A stretch of DNA of 64,000 nucleotides from assembly GCA_007449985.2 (NCBI GenBank), contig VIIQ02000051.1:434001-498000 (forward strand), given 5' to 3'. The notes below the pieces were generated by a model. That model searched no databases and was not told the DNA's origin. It saw nothing but the letters and a program-made list of their open reading frames with translations. Positions 55,240 to 64,000 of the stretch are shown here, piece by piece; the first letter of the stretch is position 1, and each line of letters starts with the position of its first letter. This DNA is from Desmodesmus armatus. Lineage: Eukaryota > Chlorophyta > Chlorophyceae > Sphaeropleales > Scenedesmaceae. The position numbers were made by a program, and so were the translations under genes.

Positions 55240-58200
55240 TCACTTCATCTTGCTGTAATTGGCCCCATGTGCTGTGCTGGGCTGCTCCTGCTGCACTGCA
55301 GCTGGTGTGTTGGCCAGCCCCCCCTGCACAGCAGCTGATCCTGGGGCTCTCCACGCACCGCGGACAGGCTTCCTCGGCCCGTACCATCTGCCACGAGGTG
55401 CGTCATCGCCCACCCTGTGTTTAAGCCCCTTGTGGCGGATGGGGTCCCACCAGCACCCTGGGATCTGCTCCTGCTTGACCAGCAGGTCTGCTGACTTGTT
55501 CACCAGGGCCTTGTCACGGCTGCTGTCCAGCAGGTGAAGGTACATCTGCAGACAAGGGTGCAATGCACCCAACGATTTCAGCAAAATTCAACCGCGGCGC
55601 CAACGACAGCAGGGCGCTAACTCAGTTGTTGTCATGCACCAGCTGCATTTGTTGTGTTGACACGCTTGTCAACATGTTGCTGCTGCTTTTGCAATGGCTG
55701 TGGATGCGTCACGAGCACTTCCGATCCTTTGATGTCGCTTCCAAGAACCACAAGAGATGCTCACCTCCATGTTGTGGCGGTTGCCGATCTCGGCCCCCCA
55801 CCAGCCTTTTTTGAAGTAGCTGACGGCGTAGGAGTTGAAGAGCAGCTCGTAGCCTCCGTGCACGTAGCTGCACAAACACATGACGACAGCAGGGACTTGA
55901 GTCAACTGGGCAAGGAAAGAGCATGCATACCGGTGTGGCACCAGTTCCGTTCTGGCGGCAGGTTCACGTAGGGAACCTAACAGGTGCCGGGTGTGCTTGT
56001 GATGGCTCATAGAACGCTGGTTTCCTGAGGGATACCCTCATTGTAGCTTGCTGGCACCATGATGGTGCTCAGCTTGCAAAACCCCGCATGCTGCTTGCCT
56101 GAGCTTCTCTCACCGAACATTGAATGTTCACGATCTCGAGCGTCTTTTCATACAGATGAATTCTGGATTGAAAAACAGCCACTCTCCTTGTGAGAGGTAC
56201 TCACTAGAAGCCAGGAAATGGCAGCGCGGTTGGCAGCTTGGTGACGATGTCATGTGTGTTGACCAGCCGCAGCATGCCCACACCAGGGCCTGACTGTGCA
56301 GCAGCTGCCTGGGAACCATCACCACCATCGGTGGCACCTGCACCAGCAGCAAGCTCTTCTGCTGTGGGGGCACGCCCGAATGCGTCTGGGCCTGGCTTGG
56401 CGTACTGCTGCTGCATCTGCCGCAGGGCCACCCAGTACCAGGGCATCTTGATTGCCTGCAGGCAGACGGGAGGGAAAGCCGGCACTGGGGCTGTGAAACC
56501 ATGCACTGGTGAAACACACTGTAGCCAGTACACCAGCAGTCATCCTGTGCCAGTTCTGCCAAGCAGTCTTATGCCATGTGTATGGGCCTTCATGCTGCAG
56601 CACAACATTGTTCAGGTGCAGTGCTGACTACTGTGCTTCTCACTGAGATGCAGGAAAGGCGGCATCTCAGAAGCAGGCGATTGCTGCCATGGTGCAATGT
56701 GTGGTTGGTGAAGCTGGCTAAGCCAGCAAGATTAGGTGGGTTCCACCTTTGCCAACAGTAAGTTACTTAGGGTAGTGAGATAAGAGCAATGCACCCTGAG
56801 GAGCATGTCTCGTGAAGGCTGCTGTAGGGCCTGAAGGGCTTACCTGAAAGAACCGGTCACGGATCCTGACTGACACCTTATTCCAGAAGCCTGACCTGTA
56901 GGGCTCCAGAACACTCCATGGGCTCATCAGGGTGTGGTGACCCATCGCCTTTGCATAGTTGGTGTCACCCACACGCGGAGCAGCGAAGCTCACAACAGCC
57001 ACCTTGGGCACTGGGACCTGGTTGTCGCCCAGTTTCTTGATGGCTGCCACGAATGCGTTGTGAGCCTCACGAGTTGCCGTGTAGTCGTCATCCTGCATGC
57101 ATCAGGATGATAGCGTGAAAGTTCACAGTGCAGGACCATTTCAGCACAGTGGCTTGCGCACGCCTGGTGCTTGTGTTTGCTCCAGGAAACCTACATGCCA
57201 ACAGAGCGCCGCGTGGGAGTTGTTGGCACAACGCGTCAACATCAATGCAAGCCTAAGAAGCAAGTGCCACAGTGCGGCTGAGCTCTGACGTTGGTGAGCA
57301 CATGTGCTGTCCAGAGAAAAATTGAACGTACAGTTCTGCTGCAGAGGCGGCGGCGGCTGCAAAACTCACCAGCTCAGGGTCATTCTCGCTGGTGTCCTCG
57401 TCCCTTGCTCCCGTGGCCTCTGCGATCTTTGTGGCGAGGTCAAAGCCGCATATGGAGGCCAGAGCACCACCCAGGGAGTGGCCTGTGACGGTGATGCTGC
57501 GCACCACGGCTCGCCAGCCTGTGACATTGATGTAGCAGAGAACAGTAACTGCTCTTGGAGATGCTTAGCAGGCGTGCTGCCAGCAGCACCGTTGCATGCA
57601 TGCACACCATGTGGCAGGGCTTGGGTGACTCACTGCTATGATAGCAGTTGAATGCCCAATGATAATATGAACGGCACCGTACAATGTGACAATCCAGGTG
57701 AGCGGCACAGACTTTGGGACAGGCCGCGACATGGCACATGGCATATGGCATAGGCACTTGAGCAAGCACTCAGGAGATTGAGATGCAAGCGGCTCACCAT
57801 GACTGTGTCATACTTGTTCAAGACCTCAGTGAGTGTTTGGTACACCGTGAGCCGAGGAGGGGGAGGAAGGTCCTTCTCCTGTCCATCGTCTGCTCCTGAC
57901 GTCTTGATAGTAGCCCTCTCAAGTATCGCACAGCCCTGATCTTGCGTTGGGTCTGGGTACATAAGCGCATCGCAGTACATCTCCTTGAAACCGAATGACA
58001 CGCGAGGGTCGGAATGCGGCTCCCCAAACAAGCTGTCCCGCCATGTGATGGTCCCATATTTGACCCAGAGCTGCACAAGTACAGCAGGCATATGTCAGCA
58101 GTTTGTATGCAGCTAGTCATGGTGTCACACATATCATGCATGCTTCACAGAAGGTGGTCCCTGCCGACAGGAAACGTATGTACTGCAGGCCATGGCTACC

Positions 58201-61200
58201 CCAAAAATATACAACAAATGTGGGAGAGGGTGAAAGTGCTGCAACATGCCACATGCTGCAGGAACACCGTTGCCCCCTCCCGAAATGTTTGACATCGCTT
58301 TGCTGCCATTGGGAGCTGCTGCGGGGTGGTGAAACTGCAATTTTCAAAGAAGAGCACTTCTGCACTGTGGCCGGAAGGTACCCCTCCCCTGCCTCCCTCA
58401 AATGTTCAGGGATCTGTTGGCATGATGCTACCTGGGCATCAGCCGTTCCATAACATTACGCGAAGGACATATTGGAGATGGAACATCACTCACGTCAAAA
58501 GCCCCGAAGAGCTTCTTCACGTGTCCCACCACCGTTGGGCTATCCAGCTTTGCAGACAGGATGCCCCAGCCAATGTACACCGCCAAGCCCGCCATTACGG
58601 ATCCGCCGAGCAGTTGCGTGTCGACGACCTTACCATTCACCCCTAGGATGCCGTAGAACAGGTAGCTGAAGGCTCCAAGGGTGTGTTCCCACACGCTGCC
58701 CAGCAGACCAAACAGGGCGCAAAGCCCCTTGTAGGGCTGCACCTGCTGTGCTGAACACCAGCCAGTCAAGCTGCCCCCCAGCTTGCGCACTGCATTGATG
58801 GGCCCGTCACTGACAGTGGAGGTCAGCATGACAAAGGTCCCTATGGATACGGACACTGCAGTGCTGAAGTGGGAGTAGAAAGGTAAGGCAGTGATGGTGA
58901 CGTCTGGAGGGGGCGCGGGTTGCTCGCCATTCCTCCACCGGACCTTCATTGCCTTGGCGTCCTGCAACACAGCAAGGACAAGGTCCAAGTGGGTTGAGGG
59001 TGCCACCCCAGTGGGGGTGTCACCACTGGAGGCTGACACTCCTGCATCACCGCCTTTGCCTACAGCACTGATCATGCAGACTGGGCTCAGCACACAGAGA
59101 TGCACTCAGCAGTGCCATCAGTCAAACATGTGTTGTCTCTTGACAAGAAACGTGCCACAGTGTGAGCTACGCAACGTACAGGCAGCATGCTTCTGCTGCG
59201 TACGCTGTGCTGAACGTCAGTGTTGGTGCAAGCATATGCATTGTGTGCACATGCCATGCACGATGCTGCTGACAAGGCCGCTGGCCGCCCACAGAGTCTG
59301 CATGTGACACACATGACAGAAGTTTCTATACCGAGGAGCCCTCACCTGCAGCCAATCATCCTCTGTAAGAACAGCATCGGTTGTATCCCAACGTGCAGGG
59401 CAGCAGATGACAGCACATGGAGACAGTCAGATTGTTTGGCAGCCCACCTCAAGCACCATGCAATGTTGCCACCAGTTCAGTACCATTGACCGACTAAAAT
59501 GAGTCATTCAAGCTAAGGGAGACATATGTGTGAGCAGCAGCCAGGGTGATAACTGTTGACAGCCACACAAGTCACTTGACGCTCAACGCACGGCCACAGC
59601 GCTCCTTTTGAGGCTGGCAGCTGTCAACATGACAGTAGTGACTGGTGTCACAAGCTGCAGGTGCTGTTGGTGGTAACAGCACGGTGCTGGCTCACCGGAT
59701 CACTCATCCAGCTTGAAGCAGCTAGAAGGCTTTCAATGTAAAATCGATCAAAGCTGATGCTGAGCGCGCTGGATCATCACAGGAAAACTACAGCGACGTT
59801 AGTCCTACCTCACACAGCCACAACCTTGTCAGCTAATCTGGATTGCAGCGTGGTTGCGCCCCTCACTAGTGATAGTGCCCCTGTAGACAATAGCAATGTC
59901 CACCCCACCATCATCTGGGTCTGGCTGGCTCTCTGCAATGAAGCCGACGTAGTTGCGTGCCGTCTTAATCACCAGCTTGTAGGCGCCAGAGTCTGCCTCA
60001 ATCTGTTTCAACACCTGGGATGGGTACAGGAAGTAGGCAGAGTGCAGCAGTAATTATGTTCTTATAAGGAAATACACTAGAGGCATAGCATGTGATGGCG
60101 GTGTAACTGCAGCAGTCACTGCATCCACCCCTGCTCATACATGTGACACCGGCTGCGCCCTTTCGGTGCTTGCTGTGCTGCGCCCAGAAGCGTGCATACT
60201 GCTGCTGGTGCTGCTGCTGCATCGGGAGAGTGTGGTTGCACCCACCGTGTACTCCTTTGCGTCATCCCCAAGGGTGGTGAGCTTGCCTACTGCAGGGTCA
60301 CCCAAACTCTTGCCTGGCCGCATGGCATTGGGCGCGCAGTAGCCGTTGAACCTGCTGAACTCATCTTTGGTCTGCAGTGTGTCGTACACGGCTTGTACCA
60401 TCTCCCCATACATCACGGCATCACGGCACACAGCCTGACGCAGTAGGTGCTGCTCTGAACTGCTGATGTTGCTGCTGCCAGCCTGCTGGGCAAGGCAAGA
60501 CAAGACAAGGATAAGGTAGGATTTCAGTGGGGGTGGCAGCAGTAGTATTTGCGCTGTCTGCAGCGATCTCAGAGTGACACGTCAACAACAACAGGAGCAA
60601 GTGTGTTGGTGACATGCACTGCAGTGCAGGAGGCCTGATGACGGGGCAAGAGGGGGGTGAGCTTGAGGTTCTGCAGGAAAGACGCTGCGCAGCTGCGTTG
60701 CTATGTGTTGCACTTCAAGAGATGGACTGCAGCGCTGCAATCATGTTTTGACCAGCGCTGGAGTTCCCTTTCCCGTCGATGTACCCCACCGCCTCTTGCC
60801 AACCAGTCAGCACCAAAGTGCTCAGCCTGTGACCCACCTGGGTGCTGTTGCCGTTCTGTGAAGCGTATGTGCCATCCGCCTTTGACTGTGTATGTTGCTT
60901 CATGAAGTCATCCCTGATGCCGCGCAGTGTAGCCTCAACTGTGTCACGATCAGTTGTCGCCAGCCAGTAGCCCAGACCCTTCCAGCCCTCAGGTAAGTTA
61001 CTTGCAGGAGGGGCGTCCTGGACTGGTTCTTGGGTAGGGGGCGTGAGGCTGCTGAGGGGGCTGTGGGTGTCCTTGACCTGGCTGATGTCATCCTGCAGAC
61101 AGTGCAGCACATGTTGAGCTCTGAGCAGCTTCATGCCCACGATCTCTTGTGTATGATGGCTCTTATTGCAGCTACAGCAAGTGCCCAAGGTCCAGCTGCT

Positions 61201-61423
61201 AACTCTGTGTTGCATTGCCTCAAACCCCCTAGTAAGACTATAACATATACCTGTCGAAGTGACCTCAGTTATCTGATACTGCTGCAACGTCTGCACTCAC
61301 CGTAGCATCCAGGGTCGAGTCGATTGGGGCAGCTTTGGGATCAGCAGCGGTCAATCCAACTCCTCCTACACCATCAGGGGACCCTGAGCACTTGGCTGGG
61401 CGCCTCTGGTGGAGTCCAGACAT
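55240..61423 (-). CDS. Class 3 lipase, plant DAD1 / phospholipase A1-like
   Basis: Twelve exons: 61423-61301, 61092-60838, 60482-60246, 60014-59867, 59721-59696, 58961-58494, 58070-57798, 57518-57370, 57092-56844, 56455-56205, 55867-55765, 55545-55240; about 862 residues. It is expected to hydrolyse acyl esters of glycero- or galactolipids. Motifs in order: NYVGFIAESQPDPDDGGVD and IAIVYRGTITTASSWMSD (oxyanion strand), VSFGFKEMY, ITVTGHSLGGALASICGFDL (nucleophile Ser, about residue 525), VVSFAAPRVGDTNYAKAM, RLVNTHDIVTKLP (catalytic Asp), YVHGGYELLFN, and RHNMEMYLHLLD with KALVNKSADLL (catalytic His in HNME). The full triad is present. Odd points: a 26-nt microexon, an insert of about 180 residues between the oxyanion strand and FGFKEMY with hydrophobic stretches, and a one-base phase gap between exons 7 and 8 that one extra G at the acceptor (GGCTGG) would mend. 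Confidence 0.88.
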
Positions 61424-61842
61424 CCTGCAAGAGTCAACAACCTGTGTAAAGTAGAGCGATGGCCAGCGGCAGCAGCAGGCCTAGACATGGGCAAGCCCAA
61501 CACACCCACCCACAGATCACCTGTCACCAGCAGGTCACCCTGCTCACCTGGAACAGCAGCCACTGATCGGCCTGCGGCGCGTCCCACAGGTATTGAAAGC
61601 TGCTGCACGGCTAGTCCGTGCTTGCAACATGGGCGGGTGGGCCCGCTGTGATTGAAAAGTACAAGCTTGTAGTGGGACTGCGGGTGCTGGTTACGTAAGG
61701 ACGTAAGGTAATGGGAAACAAATTTTCCAGCAAGACGTGTGTATGACGCTGTAAGACAAGCAGGCAGGCGCACGATGTGCTTTTGAGCGCTGGGGGTGAC
61801 CTTCCAGGTGACCTTCAGTGACGTTTGGGTCCGTCAAAAACC
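61424..61842. other. Upstream region of the lipase gene
   Basis: A CAG directly precedes the ATG, so a non-coding first exon upstream is possible. No other gene is seen. Confidence 0.35.
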
Positions 61843-61849
61843 TCAAGCA

Positions 61850-62350
61850 CACGATGCTGTATGCTGCTTCGTCGTTGAAACTTTCAGTATGACAGCTGAA
61901 ATGAGCTGAGCTGATATCTCTTTTACAGCTGAAGCGAGATTGTAGTCAATGCGCTCCTGCTCTTCAGCGGGCCAGTGCTTACAATGCAGCTGCTGGCCCA
62001 GGCTGGGTTGCCCTGCCAGGGCCTTCTTGCAGGCTGCACAGCACCCTGCTGTTGCCGACAGGACTGGCATACTTTCTGTGTGCACGAGCGTGTTCCAGCA
62101 GTGGAGCCTTGCAGGCCGGAAACGATGCAACTTTTGAGAAGCACAGCTGTGTTGCATCGTTCTCTGGAACATCGCAGGAGCGTTGGAGAGACCCATGGGC
62201 ATAACACGCCACTGGTACAACCCTGTGGTGTCCTGAACGCTGTCAAGCTTCTGCTATCCCCCTCTTCCGTGATAGAAATCTGATAATAGCCACTGGGAAG
62301 CTGTGTCAGTCCAGAAGGCCTCATCTTGAGCAGTTGTAACAAGATCGCAG
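61850..62350 (-). pseudogene. Ty3/gypsy reverse transcriptase relic
   Basis: The minus strand encodes LPSGYYQISITEEGD, LTAFRTPQG and then, after a one-base slip, LYQWRVMPMGLSNAPAMFQR-TM. These are the adjacent RT motifs of Ty3/gypsy-type polymerases. The YxDD active site block expected shortly after is missing, and the frame breaks again. No LTR, integrase or protease was found nearby, so this is a fragment. Confidence 0.7.
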
Positions 62351-63652
62351 AGGCTGAAGCTGCCGTGTCTGTCAACGAAAAGAAGTAGTAAGTGATGCAT
62401 ATGCATGTGCAGTTGAAGCTAGACGAGCTTCGGGGCCCCAAACCCTTGGCTCACTGTGACCTGAAGGTGCCTGGCCAGTTGCTGTCCTCCTGCTGGGCTG
62501 GATGTAGCATCAAAAGCTCCACTGTGATCATCTGCGCTGGGTCATGCTGGCTGTTCCTCCTGCTGAGCTGGGTTGGGCTGATGTCAACAATAGCAACATT
62601 CTGCTTGCAAAAGCACAAGAAACATACCTGCAGAACAGCGCAGCAACAAGATGTCAGCACAGCAAAGGAGAGGGGGGTCGACCCCTGCTCCAGTGCTGGC
62701 TTATGACACCCTGTTGCTGGCCCTTCTCCCACGTCTCATCTTGAGCAGATTTCTGTCTGTGTCTGACGATTTGGTCGCCGACTTAGTAAAGTCAAGGCGC
62801 ATCATCTTGTCAGTCAAGGTGGACAATGCCATTGGCGAAAATGTCCATGTAACATACTGCCGCCTACTCTACAAGTGCACTTGCCAACCTTGCCCCCCCC
62901 ACACACCAATGCGGTTGCTAGCAACACAAAATCTCCCCCAGTATTTTTTGACGGTGGAGACGTTTTTCGTTTTTTTGACGGGGTATTATATATTATTGCT
63001 ACATTATTCTGTAGTCAGCAACCCAATCCCCGTTTCAGGCAGAAAATACAGTAGCTGGGATCTCCAACTTCAACAACGTGAAGTCAAGTGTTGTTGGTGC
63101 CGCAACCCGGCAGCCTGCAGCACATGTCACCGCCGCCATTTCACCCAGCCAGATCCAACAATACCCGTGCATCAGCACACGGCTGCACAGAACAGCACCC
63201 AAGAACAGCACAGCCATCTCACTACCCCACCACCACAGCAACTACACGCTCACTTTGGACCCAAAGTATGTGTACAGACAGGCTTCCACTCCCAGTCCCT
63301 GCCGCGCAGCAGCCACACAGCCCATAACAGACACCACCCAGTACTGTCTTGTCAGCATGCATGCATGCATGGATGCAAGCAGCAGCTGTGCCACAACATC
63401 ACAGCTCACACCTGACTCAGGTGTGAGCCCAACTCAGCGAGCCCAACACAAGCCCCAAACCGCGACCAGATCACGCCGTTCCCAACCTCCATGACCCCCG
63501 GCAAGGCTGTGTTGTGCAGTACATGCACCAGCACTCCACCCACACAGAAGAAGAAGACCAGAAGCCGAGGAGAAGAAGAAGAACCAGCATACATACACAA
63601 GAACCCAGAAGCAAACCAACAAGATCATTACCAGCGGCCGCTGCTGCACGCG
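62351..63652. other. No recognised gene
   Basis: A plus frame at 62651-63415 (254 codons, ATG) shows no domain; its second half is His/Gln/Cys-rich. It may be chance or a relic of the same retroelement. A CATG-rich stretch lies at 63355-63370. Confidence 0.35.
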
Positions 63653-64000
63653 TCACACCCGCGCCATCGCTCCCACATCCGGTGTCACGCTGATGTCGCC
63701 GTAGCTCTCCCCCTGCTGCAGCCCCACCAGCCCCTTGTTGCTCAGCACCAGCACCTCATAAAACCAGCGGCACGCATCCAGCCGGCTGTGCCCCTGGGTG
63801 ATGCCCTCAAAGCTCAGCACAGGCCCCGCCGTACTGCCCTGCTGACCGTACTGACCCTCACCCTCCTTACTACCAGCCCCTGCAGAGCCCAGCGCCGTCC
63901 CTACAGCTGCAGCACTGATGCGGCGCTTGCTGCCGACGGTGGGGGTCAGGCTGGGGGTGCTGCCGCCGCCGGCGGTGTTGGCGGCAGCAGTGGCGGCACG
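63653..64000 (-). CDS. Rad21/Scc1-type cohesin kleisin, C-terminal part (runs off the window)
   Basis: The minus frame is open from the window edge to a TGA at 63653-63655, 115 residues. After a low-complexity linker (GSKRRISAAAVG) it reads VLSFEGITQGHSRLDACRWF and YEVLVLSNKGLVGLQQGESY, then GDISVTPDVGAMARV. This matches the winged-helix C-terminal domain of Rad21/Scc1/Rec8, which binds the SMC1 head and closes the cohesin ring (pattern: repeats of A...FY.LLVL...G.v.l.Q...Y.DI.v.P). Length and position fit the last exon. Whether it is the mitotic or the meiotic paralogue cannot be told from this part. Confidence 0.8.
   Translation of the reverse strand, partial: RAATAAANTAGGGSTPSLTPTVGSKRRISAAAVGTALGSAGAGSKEGEGQYGQQGSTAGPVLSFEGITQGHSRLDACRWFYEVLVLSNKGLVGLQQGESYGDISVTPDVGAMARV

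Noticed and set aside
62651..63415. 254-codon plus frame with ATG
   Set aside because: No recognisable domain, odd composition, and it lies between a retroelement relic and an intact gene; not called as a CDS.
1..64000. CRISPR arrays, bacterial operons, riboswitches, phage genes
   Set aside because: No regularly spaced repeats with unique spacers, no polycistronic gene layout; introns and gene families are eukaryotic throughout.

Overview
The window looks like nuclear DNA from a green alga, most likely a chlorophycean. The evidence is spliced genes with short GT-AG introns, moderately high GC, heavy CAG/CTG and GCA trinucleotide runs that encode polyQ, polyS and polyA, an OPR-type (TBC2-like) protein, a chloroplast-type N-terminus on a helical-repeat gene, and a eukaryotic tRNA-Gly. 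I cannot name the species. Gene models below were joined by hand from splice sites, reading phase and family motifs.

Layout. 0-4 kb: mostly non-coding, with one small RGG-rich frame. 4.07-7.43 kb (+): Q-rich, PPR-like, probably plastid protein with duplicated exons. 8.04-11.11 kb (+): N-acetylglucosaminyltransferase I (GT13). 11.85-17.54 kb: nest of non-LTR retroelement fragments around a 700-bp GT-type array, ending at a tRNA-Gly(GCC) gene. 18.37-22.75 kb (-): FAD polyamine/amine oxidase, complete. 22.8-28.4 kb: gene-poor, telomere-like motifs. 28.39-33.64 kb (-): very large Q-rich, probably nuclear protein. 36.42-38.88 kb (-): secreted cupredoxin-like protein. 39.58-43.18 kb (+): OPR/TBC2-like protein. 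44.17-46.52 kb (-) and 47.06-47.76 kb (+): divergent pair of unknown genes. 48.94-49.76 kb: second, inverted copy of the tRNA-Gly plus a retroelement fragment. 50.26-52.64 kb (+): 3-hydroxyisobutyrate dehydrogenase lacking its N-terminal exons. 55.24-61.42 kb (-): class 3 lipase of the plant DAD1/PLA1 type, 12 exons. 61.85-62.44 kb (-): Ty3/gypsy reverse-transcriptase relic. 63.65-64.00 kb (-): C-terminus of a Rad21/Scc1 cohesin kleisin.

The genes do not form a pathway; this is an ordinary eukaryotic mix. The most unusual content is (1) a retroposon family whose copies share a ~100-nt 3' module with complementary ends (GTTAC...GTAAC) but each carry a different microsatellite tail: (ATC)n, (AC)n, (GAGT)n, (ACTG)n or (ACT)n, with one copy flanked by a clean 15-bp target-site duplication; (2) repeated small tandem duplications across exon-intron boundaries in three unrelated genes; and (3) a series of single-base frame breaks, most of which one missing base would repair, suggesting assembly error rather than gene death.
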